From Pseudomonadota bacterium (GTDB lineage Bacteria; Desulfobacterota; Desulfobulbia; Desulfobulbales; SURF-16): a stretch of DNA of 62,055 nucleotides. A model generated the notes under the pieces. It saw nothing but the letters and a program-made list of their open reading frames with translations. It had not been told where the DNA came from and did not search any database. Below are positions 26,465 to 34,293 of the stretch, piece by piece. Location: the NCBI GenBank assembly GCA_018897105.1, contig JAHILF010000053.1, forward strand, positions 1 to 62,055, given 5' to 3'. Positions within the stretch are counted from its first letter, which is position 1. Each line of letters opens with the position of its first letter. The position numbers and the translations under genes are program-made.

Positions 26465-27151
26465 TCAAACGCGGCTCTCTCTTCTTCGCCGGCTTAAGGC
26501 TGCCAAGCCTGTCAGCCCTGAGCCAAGCAACCAGATGGCTCCGGGTACGGGAACAGCGGAAACTTGTCCACTGCGAACAGCTAACCCGTAACGCTCCTTG
26601 TCCTGATTGTCGTAATCCTGGTTGCCGTAGAGCATGTGGAAGAGCCAGGCGTAGTTGTCCGTTTTGATAACATGCTCCGTACCGGACCAGTACCAGGATG
26701 CAATTAAATTGTCAAAATTGGAGGCGTTTAATTCTGCGGTTGTTACCAGTTGATAATCTCTGTCTGGATAACTTTGCAATCCTAATTCTTCATAAAACAA
26801 ATGCCCCATCTCGGAGGTGATTTGATTGTAATCGGCAGATGAGTTTGCTCCGGCACTTGGCAGCCGCCAGGAACTGTCGCCCCAGTCAACCCTATAAGCA
26901 GCATCAATACGGCAGGTTAAAGACGAATCAAGACCTGCGGCCCAGGTATTCTGTTCCTCCCAATTTGTTTTGTCATGAGTATAATCCAACCAGATGACCG
27001 AATTGCCGTTATTGTCATTGTCCCAGATTAAATTGTAATCCGAGCCGCCGTAAGTGGCGATGCCAATGGTGGTTAAGGTAGCTTGCGCCGTGCCGGCCAC
27101 GCTGAACATCAACAACCCAGTTGCCAATCCTGCCAATAACTTCCTTTTCAT
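26465..27151 (-). CDS. Secreted DUF1566-like protein with VPXPG/PEP-CTERM-type sorting tail
   Basis: The 228-residue protein starts with a signal peptide (MKRKLLAGLATGLLMFSVAG, then TAQA) behind AAGGGG. The body (SVIWLDYTHDKTNWEEQ, WRLPSA, WYWSGTE) has the DUF1566/Lcl-like pattern seen in secreted lectin-like proteins. The tail VPVPGAIWLLGSGLTGLAAL followed by RRRRE is a sorting signal of the PEP-CTERM/VPXXXP-CTERM kind: motif, transmembrane helix, Arg cluster. It would be cleaved by an exosortase, which is not in this window. The gene stands alone between duplicated flanks (26255-26344, 27604-27697) and looks acquired. Confidence 0.85.
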   Translation of the reverse strand: MKRKLLAGLATGLLMFSVAGTAQATLTTIGIATYGGSDYNLIWDNDNNGNSVIWLDYTHDKTNWEEQNTWAAGLDSSLTCRIDAAYRVDWGDSSWRLPSAGANSSADYNQITSEMGHLFYEELGLQSYPDRDYQLVTTAELNASNFDNLIASWYWSGTEHVIKTDNYAWLFHMLYGNQDYDNQDKERYGLAVRSGQVSAVPVPGAIWLLGSGLTGLAALSRRRRESRV

Positions 27152-27416
27152 TTTGTTTTCCCCTTCGTTTTGATAATAACTTCCACAAATCTTCAACCCT
27201 GCGGTTTCCCGCCCCTCATGCGAAAATTTGCCATTATTTTGCCATGTTATAGAAGAGAGATCTTTCGGCTTTATCTGCATTTGCAAATCAAACCAGATAA
27301 ATTACTTGTGTATTAACATATTGAAAACAATTCTACTAGGTATTTCTACTAGGTTGTTTTCCTGAAAGGACTTGCTGACCAAGACAAAACGCTGAGGAAA
27401 TAACACTGGTGATGGA

Positions 27417-27596
27417 ATGAGCTCATTGGCCAATAACTCACCAGAAGATTTGACGATATCGAGGTCGTTAGAAGAGAAGTACGGAGATGGCAAGAATTCA
27501 GAAACAACAGAGGCGCCAGGAGGAAATTGGAAGTTTACTGCCAAGGAGGATGCACGGAGAGAGCTCTCACGTCTTTATACGCCACTTTGTTGTTGA
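27417..27596 (+). other. Short open frame of unknown status in the acquired segment
   Basis: A 59-codon frame reads through this part of the 495-bp gap 27152-27646, with the phrase GNWKFTAKEDARRELSRLY near its end. It vaguely recalls transposase-like text, but I cannot place it and there is no strong ribosome site. It may be a gene relic. Nothing else convincing is seen in the gap apart from the duplicated right flank. Confidence 0.2.
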
Positions 27597-27603
27597 CGAG
27601 ACA

Positions 27604-27697
27604 CTCCTTTACCAACGGACCGCTGCTGCATTATTATCGGCGGCGCTTATTTTGACCTGACTGCGCTGACCACCCTGCCCCAGATCTCCCGGGCCGT
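27604..27697. repeat. Right copy of the ~90-bp imperfect direct duplication
   Basis: A degraded copy of 26255-26344 (see there), lacking about 10 bp in the middle. It overlaps the 3' end of the minus-strand coaBC gene, whose stop codon (27647-27649) lies inside it. This suggests that the small membrane gene and coaBC were once close convergent neighbours. Confidence 0.7.
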
Positions 27698-28864
27698 CTC
27701 TTCCTTGGAAAGCAGGGGAAATTCCATCTGTCCCCCTTGGCGGTCAAGCAGGATCACCCTGTTGGTGTCAACTGCGAAACCGCTGTCAGCTGCCGTAATA
27801 TCGTTAATGGCAATAAAGTCGAGATTCTTTTTCTGCAGTTTTTCCCGTCCGTACTCCACCAGGTTGTCGCTTTCAGCGGCAAAACCGATGAGCAGCGGCG
27901 GTTTCGGTCGCTGATCTTTTATCTCACCGAGTTTTTGCAGGATGTCCCGGTTCTGCGTCAGGGGCAAAGAGATGTTTTCCCCGGTTTTCTTTATCTTACC
28001 GGCAGACAGCTCAGTCGGTCTGAAATCGGATACCGCCGCCGCCTTGACGATGATGTCAGCCACATCAAAACGGCTCAACACCTCCCGGTACATTTCTGCA
28101 GCGGTGCGGACGTTGATCAGATCCACCCCGGCCGGGGGGACCAGTCCGGTGGGACCACTGACCAAGATAACCCTGGCGCCGAGCTGCCTGGCCGCTGCTG
28201 CCATGGCGTAACCCATCTTGCCCGATGAGCGGTTGCCCAGGAAGCGGACCGGGTCCAATGGTTCCTCTGTGGGGCCGGCGGTGACCAGCACCGTTTTGCC
28301 GGCCAGATCCTGGGGAGTCAGGGCAGTAATTACCGCATCCCGCACCTGATGCCATTCCGGCAGACGGCCCGGCCCTTCCTCGCCGCAGGCCATCATGCCG
28401 CTTTCCGGCTCAAGCACCAGATAGCCGTACTCCTTCAATTTCCGGATATTTTCCTGGGTTGCCGCATGTAGGAACATCTTGCTGTTCATGGCCGGACAGA
28501 CGATAATTTTCGCCTCACTGGCCAGAACGATGGCGGCCAGCAGATCATCGGCCATGCCATGGGCAAGCCTGGCTATGGTCTGGGCGGTTGCCGGGGCGAC
28601 CAGAATGAGATCGCTGGAACGGGCCAGGCTGATGTGAGGAATCTGCTCTTCATCCCGAACAGCAAACATTGCCCCATGGACGGCGTTGCCGGTCAGGGCG
28701 GCAAAGGTCAGGGGCGTAACGAACTTACGGGCGGATTTTGTCATGACAACCTTGACATCCGCCCCTTCCCGCTGCAGGGAGCGGACCCAGTCACAGACCT
28801 TGTATGCGGCAATGGAGCCGGTAATGCCGCACAGTATGTTTTTATTTTCCAGGACAGGCGCCAT
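27647..28864 (-). CDS. coaBC: Bifunctional phosphopantothenoylcysteine decarboxylase / phosphopantothenate-cysteine ligase
   Basis: The 405-residue enzyme makes 4'-phosphopantetheine for coenzyme A. The N-terminal CoaC flavoprotein half shows GITGSIAAYKVCDWVR, the active-site His region SLARSSDLILVAPATA and PAMNSKMF with the Asn and Met of the decarboxylase. The C-terminal CoaB half shows VLVTAGPTEEPLDPVRFLGNRSSGKMG (split: VLVTAGPTEEPLDPV, RFLGNRSSGKMG) and KAAAVSDFRP. The ATG at 28864 fits the usual start; the frame is open further up but overlaps the lipoprotein gene. It lies 10 bp downstream of that gene. Confidence 0.94.
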   Translation of the reverse strand: MAPVLENKNILCGITGSIAAYKVCDWVRSLQREGADVKVVMTKSARKFVTPLTFAALTGNAVHGAMFAVRDEEQIPHISLARSSDLILVAPATAQTIARLAHGMADDLLAAIVLASEAKIIVCPAMNSKMFLHAATQENIRKLKEYGYLVLEPESGMMACGEEGPGRLPEWHQVRDAVITALTPQDLAGKTVLVTAGPTEEPLDPVRFLGNRSSGKMGYAMAAAARQLGARVILVSGPTGLVPPAGVDLINVRTAAEMYREVLSRFDVADIIVKAAAVSDFRPTELSAGKIKKTGENISLPLTQNRDILQKLGEIKDQRPKPPLLIGFAAESDNLVEYGREKLQKKNLDFIAINDITAADSGFAVDTNRVILLDRQGGQMEFPLLSKEETAREIWGRVVSAVRSK

Positions 28865-28874
28865 GGGTTTCAGT

Positions 28875-29408
28875 TTATTGCAGCGGTGAAACGGAAAAGT
28901 TGTCCCCACCACCAACACTACCGGTTCCAGCACCACCACCAGCCGATTCAGCATCCTCGGCGATATACATATTGACCACGGTCTTAAAATTCAATTTGTT
29001 TTCAGAGATGGTGATCATGCAGGTTTTGTCGGGCTTGGTGAAAATCAGCAGATAGTTTTTCGCCTTGACCACCCCGGAGAGTTTCCAGCCGTTCTTGGGC
29101 ATGGAGCCCTCGAAAAAATCGGAAAGGGAAATCACGTCGATGCGGCCATCGAAAGTCAACACGCCGCCGTTAAAGGAGTTAGTCTTGATGAACATGGAAT
29201 CTTCCCGGTTCATATCCAGTCCGTCAGGGATGAGAACCTCCCGAAAATCAGGCGGATAATAGGGCTGACTTGCCGAGGAATATCCCTCCTGGGTATCACC
29301 ACCACCACCACCCATGCTGCCGAAATTTGTGCAGCCGGTCATCAACAATAAAAGCAAAACAATGGAAAAAGAACTCAAGGAATAAATCTGGTTACTTTTG
29401 GAAAACAT
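28875..29408 (-). CDS. Putative lipoprotein
   Basis: This 177-residue protein has a lipoprotein signal: hydrophobic SIVLLLLLMTG followed by Cys, then a Gly-rich spacer (SMGGGGGD). The body (YYPPDFREVLIPDGLDMNREDSMF split at 20) carries YYPPDFREVLIPDGLD, FNGGVLTFDGRIDVISLSDF and a DUF-type core seen upstream of coaBC in Desulfobacterota. A Gly/Ser-rich tail follows. Outer-membrane lipoprotein of unknown function. It overlaps the nitroreductase gene by 17 bp and precedes coaBC by 10 bp, so the three are one unit. Confidence 0.75.
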   Translation of the reverse strand: MFSKSNQIYSLSSFSIVLLLLLMTGCTNFGSMGGGGGDTQEGYSSASQPYYPPDFREVLIPDGLDMNREDSMFIKTNSFNGGVLTFDGRIDVISLSDFFEGSMPKNGWKLSGVVKAKNYLLIFTKPDKTCMITISENKLNFKTVVNMYIAEDAESAGGGAGTGSVGGGDNFSVSPLQ

Positions 29409-29931
29409 CGGTGTCCTCCTGCTGGAATGTTTTTAAAATAAAGACGTCAAGCCCCTTGCGGGACGATTTCTGCTTGCGATGCAATGGATGCCCGATGGCC
29501 AGCACAGCCATCAGATCATACTGCGAGGAAAGATCAAGTATCTTATTCACTTTATCTTTATTTTTCAAGATCTGTCCGAGCCAGACCGCGCCAAGCCCCA
29601 GGGCCTCTGTGGCCAGCAGCATATTTTCAATGCAGGCCCCGGCAGCCTGATGATCCTTTACCTTATCATACATGGCTTCCGTATCAAGGTAGACGGCGAT
29701 GAGCGCACGGGCGGCAAGAACGATGTGGCTGTAATGGGTGGTTTCGCTCAGTTTTTTTCTTGTTTCTTCATCCGTGACCAGAACAAATCGCCACGGCTGA
29801 TTGTTGAGACCGGAAGGAGCCCAGATACCGGCCAGGACAATCTCGTGCAGGTCGCTTAAGGCAACCTCCTGATCGGTAAACTCCCGGATGCTGCGTCGGG
29901 CATAAATGGCTTCCAGAACTGATTGCGGCAT
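29392..29931 (-). CDS. Nitroreductase family FMN protein
   Basis: The 179-residue protein shows the nitroreductase pattern: YARRSIREFTDQEV (FMN phosphate Arg-Arg-Ser), GIWAPSGLNNQPWRFVLV, and EALGLGAVWLGQI near the C-terminus, with IGHP. It should bind FMN and reduce nitro compounds, quinones or flavin with NAD(P)H. Physiological substrate unknown. The ATG at 29931 gives the canonical start just before the FMN motif; a further ATG at 29976 would add a Cys-containing leader. First gene of the unit with the lipoprotein and coaBC. Confidence 0.88.
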   Translation of the reverse strand: MPQSVLEAIYARRSIREFTDQEVALSDLHEIVLAGIWAPSGLNNQPWRFVLVTDEETRKKLSETTHYSHIVLAARALIAVYLDTEAMYDKVKDHQAAGACIENMLLATEALGLGAVWLGQILKNKDKVNKILDLSSQYDLMAVLAIGHPLHRKQKSSRKGLDVFILKTFQQEDTDVFQK

Positions 29932-30079
29932 AAAAAAACACCCCACTCTGTTGACGATGGCGGATTTTACCCACATAATTACCCCTTTGTTGCAGGAATT
30001 TCAATAATTTGTTAGATGAGGTGAGCAAAAGGCGCATGGCCGCTTCACTTAAAAACAGAACATGAGAAGATAACTTACC

Positions 30080-30907
30080 GTGTCAAAAAAGAAAAAATCT
30101 ATCCCAATCCCACTGCCCGTACTTGACAGAGGAGCCGTCCTGGTGGATACCCATTGTCATCTTGACATGATCGATGACGGACTCTATGCTGACCAAGTCA
30201 TGGACCGCGCTCTTGCCGCCGGGGTCAGAGCCGTGATCACCATCGGCATCGATATGGAGAGCTCAAGAAAGGCAGTGGCTTTTGCGCACAACCATGCCGC
30301 GGTTTACGCTGCGGTGGGCATTCATCCCCACCACGCCGGAGATTTGACCCAAGACACCCTTGCTGAGCTGGAACAACTTGCCGGCAATGAGCGGGTGGTG
30401 GCCTTTGGAGAAATTGGCATTGATACGGTAAAGGATTACGCCCCCCTTGCCGTACAGCACAGCGCCTTCACCAGGCAGCTCCACCTGGCCAAAAGGCTTG
30501 ATCTGCCGGTCATCGTCCACAACCGGGAGGCACATGAACAGATTTATGAACTGCTGCAGGCCCACGGGCCTTTTCCGGCCGCTGGGGTGATCCATTGTTT
30601 TTCCGGTGACGGTGCCACGGCGAAAAAATTTATTGATCTGGGCTTTTATATCTCCATTCCCGGGGTGGTAACCTTCAACAATGCGCAGATGCTGCACGAT
30701 GCGGTGCGCGCTATTCCCTTAAGCCGCCTGCTGATTGAAACGGACGCCCCCTTTCTGGCGCCGGTTCCCTTCCGGGGCAAAACAAATGAGCCGCTCTACA
30801 CGCTGTATACGGCCCAGAAGATTGCGGAATTAAAAGATGTGACGCTCAATGAGGTGGCCGGACAGACAACGGCCAACGTACAAAAACTCTTCGGGATCTC
30901 TGTGTAG
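30080..30907 (+). CDS. TatD family metal-dependent hydrolase
   Basis: The 275-residue protein has TIM-barrel metal ligands in order: VDTHCHLDM, VGIHPHHAGD, FGEIGID, VIVHNREAHEQ, VIHCFSG and LIETDAPFLAPVPFRGKTNEP (LIETDAPFLAPVP, then FRGKTNEP). This is the TatD DNase/hydrolase family, probably acting on DNA or nucleotide damage. It starts at GTG (30080) with a weak GAGAAG upstream. The Pro- and Lys-rich first 15 residues are extra. The YggS-like gene follows after 25 bp. Confidence 0.92.
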   Translation: MSKKKKSIPIPLPVLDRGAVLVDTHCHLDMIDDGLYADQVMDRALAAGVRAVITIGIDMESSRKAVAFAHNHAAVYAAVGIHPHHAGDLTQDTLAELEQLAGNERVVAFGEIGIDTVKDYAPLAVQHSAFTRQLHLAKRLDLPVIVHNREAHEQIYELLQAHGPFPAAGVIHCFSGDGATAKKFIDLGFYISIPGVVTFNNAQMLHDAVRAIPLSRLLIETDAPFLAPVPFRGKTNEPLYTLYTAQKIAELKDVTLNEVAGQTTANVQKLFGISV

Positions 30908-30932
30908 TCCCCAGGGATTCTTTTCATGACCT

Positions 30933-31625
30933 ATGTCAGCCATTAAAGAAAATTTAGAGAAAATAAGAGAGAGGATTAAGAACGCGGCATTGCGGGCAGG
31001 CCGTGATCCGCAATCGGTCAGTCTTGTGGCGGTGAGCAAAAAAATCGACAGCATGCTCATCGAGGAGGCCATTGCCTGCGGTCAGACCCTTTTCGGCGAG
31101 AACTACATGCAGGAGGCTAAGGAGAAAATCAGCTTTTTGCAAGCTGCGGCCCAGTGGCATTTCATCGGCCATATCCAGTCCAAAAAGGCCAAGGACGCGG
31201 CAACGCTCTTTGATCTCGTGCACACGGTTGATCGCCTGAAACTTGCCCAGGCATTGGACAAACATGCCGGCCTGGCAGGCAGGATATTATCCGTTCTTGT
31301 CCAGATCAATGTGAGTGGGGAAGCGCAAAAGGAAGGGGTAGCGCCGGAAAATGCGGAAGAGCTGCTTGCCGTCATGGGCGAACTTCCCAACCTCAAGATT
31401 AGAGGCCTGATGACCATGCCGCCTTTCATGGACAACCCGGAGGATGTGCGCCCCTTCTTCCGTACCTTGCGGCAGCTTGCCGAACATTTCGCGGCAAAAG
31501 GCTACTTTGACCGCCGCGACGGTTTTGAACTGTCAATGGGTATGTCCGGCGACTTTGAGGTCGCCATAGAAGAAGGGGCAACCCTGGTGCGGGTGGGCAC
31601 CGCGATTTTCGGCTCCCGGTTGTGA
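30933..31625 (+). CDS. YggS family pyridoxal-phosphate homeostasis protein
   Basis: The 230-residue PLP-binding protein has the conserved VSLVAVSKKID with the PLP-lysine, FGENYMQEAKEKI, WHFIGHIQSKKAKDA, RGLMTMPPF and the C-terminal ELSMGMSGDFEVAIEEGATLVRVGTAIFGSR (split: ELSMGMSGDFEVAI, GATLVRVGTAIFG). It buffers PLP and affects amino acid metabolism. It is cotranscribed with the TatD gene. A degenerate repeat array begins right after its stop. Confidence 0.95.
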   Translation: MSAIKENLEKIRERIKNAALRAGRDPQSVSLVAVSKKIDSMLIEEAIACGQTLFGENYMQEAKEKISFLQAAAQWHFIGHIQSKKAKDAATLFDLVHTVDRLKLAQALDKHAGLAGRILSVLVQINVSGEAQKEGVAPENAEELLAVMGELPNLKIRGLMTMPPFMDNPEDVRPFFRTLRQLAEHFAAKGYFDRRDGFELSMGMSGDFEVAIEEGATLVRVGTAIFGSRL

Positions 31626-31627
31626 AC

Positions 31628-31672
31628 CGGGGATTTGGAGATCGGCGATTTGGGATTGCGGAATGCGGATTG
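31628..31672. repeat. Short-period array after the YggS stop
   Basis: Units of 7-8 bp with a GATTTG/GATTGCG theme (GGGGATTTG, GAGATCG, GCGATTTG, GGATTGCG, GAATGCG, GATTGAC) begin 2-3 bp after the stop codon at 31623-31625. It is another of the 3'-end arrays, with its own unit sequence. Confidence 0.55.
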
Positions 31673-31686
31673 ACCCGAACCAGACA

Positions 31687-31710
31687 GGGCGGTTCTCGAA
31701 CCGCCCCTAC
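31687..31710. repeat. Single REP-like hairpin ending CCCCTAC
   Basis: GGGCGGTTC pairs with GAACCGCCC around TC, followed by CTAC (GTAG on the other strand). It is a half-element of the class seen at 13038-13123, placed between the YggS and SelW-like genes. Confidence 0.6.
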
Positions 31711-31736
31711 AGCCAGTCCGCCTCACTCCTTACCTC

Positions 31737-31970
31737 TCACTTCTCACTGACAATCTCCTCGATCAGCTTTACGATCTCGCCCTCTTCAGGAAAACGGCCG
31801 GCTGCAGTCTTGGAAAAAATCTTTCTGCCGTCAGCCACCACTTCGAATACCCCGCCTGACCCGGCAATCAGTTCCACCTGGGCAGCGAATCTTTTCACTA
31901 ATTCCTCTTCCAACCTGGAAGCACGTGGCCTATAGTTTCATTTGTTGCAATAGGTAATGGAAATTTTCAT
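31737..31970 (-). CDS. SelW/Rdx family selenoprotein with CxxU motif (UGA = Sec)
   Basis: The 77-residue protein is visible only if the in-frame TGA at 31938-31940 is read as selenocysteine. It gives MKISITYCNK-Sec-NYRPRASRLEEEL, then VELIAGSGGVFEVVADGRKI and GRFPEEGEIVKLI. This is the full SelW/SelT/Rdx pattern with the redox motif Cys8-x-x-Sec11 in the usual place. AGGAG lies 5 nt before the ATG at 31970. A stem-loop starts 17 nt after the UGA (see 31907-31921). The thioredoxin-like fold suggests a redox role; substrate unknown. Codon structure is intact on both sides of the UGA, so this is not a pseudogene. It would be missed by standard gene callers. Confidence 0.9.
31907..31921 (-). promoter_or_regulatory. 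Putative bacterial SECIS of the SelW-like gene
   Basis: Read on the minus strand, CUUCC pairs with GGAAG around the loop AGGUU, starting at the 17th nucleotide after UGA. The loop contains the GGU recognised by SelB in known bacterial elements. The same loop and spacing recur in mvhD. Confidence 0.7.
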
Positions 31971-32248
31971 CATTTCTCCTTTTTCTGCTTTTCTGCTTTT
32001 TATGATTGACTGTCGAGAGAGTTTTCAAGGGGCATAAAATACGAAGAGATTATGATTCTCTGTTTGCCGGTACCTGGAAACTGTGATATTATTTTTTTAA
32101 TTGTGCCTTTCTGTTTGAAATTACTGTTTTTTTTAAAAGAAATCCACTTTATTTAAAAACATGGCAAAATAAAAAATCAAATAATATAAATAAGTTATAC
32201 TGAGAAAACCGCAACTCTATCTTTCTCGTCTTTTCTCTGAGGAAGTTT

Positions 32249-32323
32249 ATGGACATACTGTCACACCTGTGCATTATAATGAAACCGTTGCAGGTCTCCG
32301 GACGGGCCGGGGCAATACAGTAG
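32249..32323 (+). other. Possible 24-codon leader ORF in the gap before the PilZ gene
   Basis: In the 459-bp gap 31971-32429 a short frame starts at ATG 32249 behind GAGGAAG and ends at TAG, coding for residues such as MDILSHLCIIMKPLQ. It could be a leader peptide, or chance. The rest of the gap is AT-rich (promoter-like TTATACT near 32194) with a CCCC/GGGG hairpin near 32335; no tRNA or known riboswitch was recognised. Confidence 0.2.
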
Positions 32324-32429
32324 GTCAAAAGTTATCCCCGCCACAGGGGAAGGTTCCACCTGAACCCGATGAAATCAATCCTCTTTACGATTTTATCAAT
32401 TATTTTAGCAAATTTCAGGGTGATCATCA

Positions 32430-32810
32430 ATGAAGGCAAAAACCAAAGAGCAACCGGAACAAACAAAAAATAAAATTATCCGTCATGTCTACCGTCTGCC
32501 CATCGAAGAAGAGGGCAAGGTTGCCATTGAAATTAATGGAACCAACTACGAGGTGATCAACATGGGGGCAAACGGCATAGGCATCCTGCTTGACGACGAA
32601 AGTGCCTTTACCGCAGGCCAGCAGCTTGACGGTATCAAACTCCAGCTTGATCGCGATCATCTCCAGTTGCAAGGCAGGATTGTCCATGTTTCTCCCAGAA
32701 ATTTTCAACTCATCTGCGGCATTGAATTTATAAAAATGGGCAAGGATAACGAAGGGAAATTGCTCAATTTCCTTCGCAGGCAAAGAGATAATTTTTTTGG
32801 CGGCAAATAA
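32430..32810 (+). CDS. PilZ-domain protein (c-di-GMP effector-like)
   Basis: The 126-residue protein fits the PilZ barrel: an N-terminal basic stretch (KNKIIRHVYRLPIEE, with R-x3-R), VINMGANGIGILLDD in the D/N-x-S-x-x-G position (Ser replaced by Ala), and ICGIEFIKM near the end. It may bind cyclic di-GMP, though the changed motif weakens this. It leads a run with an RHH-like protein and a ParA-like ATPase on the same strand, 45 bp upstream of the next gene, suggesting a shared task such as polar positioning. Confidence 0.75.
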   Translation: MKAKTKEQPEQTKNKIIRHVYRLPIEEEGKVAIEINGTNYEVINMGANGIGILLDDESAFTAGQQLDGIKLQLDRDHLQLQGRIVHVSPRNFQLICGIEFIKMGKDNEGKLLNFLRRQRDNFFGGK

Positions 32811-32855
32811 ACTCTATCTCCCTGATTATAAAGGAATTACCTGTTGGAGATAAGG

Positions 32856-33275
32856 ATGGAACATAAAAACAAGACAAAAAGAGATGTATTGGGAAATCTT
32901 TTACAGGATTCTCATCCCACTGGGGCGATACCAGGTCTGGATGAGTTGACCATGCTGATTGAACTCTATTCCCAGCCCCTCCTCAAGCAGGAGAAAGTAC
33001 CGCCTTCGCCCCGTAAACCTGTCGTACCGAGCAAGAAAAAGAAAAAACAACCTTCGGTGAAAACAAAAGCCACCCATTATCTGACCAGAGAAGTTTTCAA
33101 GGATCTCGGGGCGGCGAACCATTTTTTAAGGGGATTGCTTCCTACCGGTTCAAAGCTGTTAGCAACGAAATCAAACATTGTCAATTACGCGGTGAAAATG
33201 CTGCTGGACGATTTTGAATCCAAGGGAGAAGAGAGCGAACTGGTAAAAAAACTTCTTAAAGATAATTCAAAATAA
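32856..33275 (+). CDS. Hypothetical protein with a basic linker and RHH-like C-terminal domain
   Basis: This protein of 139 residues begins at ATG 32856 behind GGAGATAAGG. A Lys/Pro-rich middle (SPRKPVVPSKKKKKQPS) separates an N-terminal helix region from the C-terminal THYLTREVFKDLGAA and SKLLATKSNIVNYAVKMLLDDFE. The latter resembles a ribbon-helix-helix DNA-binding domain of the ParG/CopG type. Being directly before a ParA-like gene, it may be the partner that regulates the ATPase or tethers cargo. Family not recognised with certainty. Confidence 0.65.
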   Translation: MEHKNKTKRDVLGNLLQDSHPTGAIPGLDELTMLIELYSQPLLKQEKVPPSPRKPVVPSKKKKKQPSVKTKATHYLTREVFKDLGAANHFLRGLLPTGSKLLATKSNIVNYAVKMLLDDFESKGEESELVKKLLKDNSK

Positions 33276-33356
33276 TATCGATAACATGATTAACTTTTGG
33301 TTATTTCTTTAAAATTCAGAGAAGTTTATTTTTGTTTTTACATTTTGGAGACTCAT

Positions 33357-34286
33357 ATGGTTATCATCTGCCCTCACTGTCAAAAAGAACACTCCATTGA
33401 CGAAAGCCGCTTACCGCCCAACGTCACGAAGGTTCGCTGCAAATTCTGCAAGGAGCAATTTGACATTGTCAGCCCCAAACCGTCTCCTGCTGCTGCACCA
33501 TCTGGGGCAGCAACGGGAAAAAGTACTGAACCGAGAAAAATAGCGGTTACACTCTCCAAAGGTGGGGTGGGCAAAACCACGACGGCGGTCAATCTTGCAG
33601 CTGGCCTAGCCCTGGCAGGCTTCAAAGTTCTGCTGGTTGATACGGACACCCAGGGCCAGTCAAGCTTCATGCTCGGCGTCAAGCCCAAGGCCGGACTGAC
33701 CGAATTTGTCAATAACGAGCTTGCTCTGGATGAAATCATGATCCAGGCCCGAGATCGCCTGTGGCTGCTTGCCGGCGGCAGATCACTGGCAGGGTTGAAA
33801 AGGGTGATCGACCGCAAGGATTTCGGCGGCGAAATGACACTCAAGGAAAAATTAAGCACTATTGAAAACAAGTTTGATTATATCGTGGTTGACACCTCAC
33901 CCGGCTGGGACCCACTGATTGTCAACGTGCTTTTTTACGTCAAGGAGGTACTCACTCCGGTATCCTTGGAAGTAATGACCCTGCAGGGACTGGTGGAATT
34001 TCTCAAAAGCATGTCATCCATTCAGAAGTACAATAAAGACGTGGCTCTCAAATATATTCTCCCAACTTTCCATGATCAGCGGGTAAAGAAATCAAACAGT
34101 ATCTTAAGCAAGCTTGAAGATCTGTACGGCAACCATGTCTGCACCCCGATCCGTTACAATGTGCGGCTCTCCGAAGCGCCGGCCTATGGTCAGACGATAT
34201 ACGAGTTTGCGCCCGGCTCCCCAGGCGCCCAGGACTACCGTGAACTGATCAGAAAAATCACCAATAACCCGAAACTGTTCACCTGA
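33357..34286 (+). CDS. ParA-like ATPase with N-terminal MJ0042-type zinc ribbon
   Basis: The protein of 309 residues starts at ATG 33357 (GGAG 7 nt upstream). Residues 1-40 form a zinc ribbon (C5-x2-C8 and C28-x2-C31). An Ala/Pro/Ser linker leads to a ParA/MinD-type ATPase: SKGGVGKTTTAVNLAAGLA (deviant Walker A), VDTDTQGQSSFM and YIVVDTSPGW. C-terminal TPIRYNVRLSEAPAYGQTIYE is typical of ParA/Soj. Likely role is positioning of DNA or a protein complex rather than plasmid partition, since no ParB follows. The zinc-ribbon fusion is unusual and may bind nucleic acid or a partner. Confidence 0.88.
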   Translation: MVIICPHCQKEHSIDESRLPPNVTKVRCKFCKEQFDIVSPKPSPAAAPSGAATGKSTEPRKIAVTLSKGGVGKTTTAVNLAAGLALAGFKVLLVDTDTQGQSSFMLGVKPKAGLTEFVNNELALDEIMIQARDRLWLLAGGRSLAGLKRVIDRKDFGGEMTLKEKLSTIENKFDYIVVDTSPGWDPLIVNVLFYVKEVLTPVSLEVMTLQGLVEFLKSMSSIQKYNKDVALKYILPTFHDQRVKKSNSILSKLEDLYGNHVCTPIRYNVRLSEAPAYGQTIYEFAPGSPGAQDYRELIRKITNNPKLFT

Positions 34287-34293
34287 TCCGCCC

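Noticed and set aside
27302-27544. Minus-strand 80-codon open frame between the PEP-CTERM gene and coaBC
   Set aside because: No ribosome site, no recognisable motif, and composition unlike a protein; overlaps the opposite-strand frame at 27417-27596.
32325-32345. DnaA box / replication origin near the ParA-like gene (TTATCCCCG)
   Set aside because: A single imperfect match, no cluster of boxes, no dnaA/dnaN or gidA neighbours.
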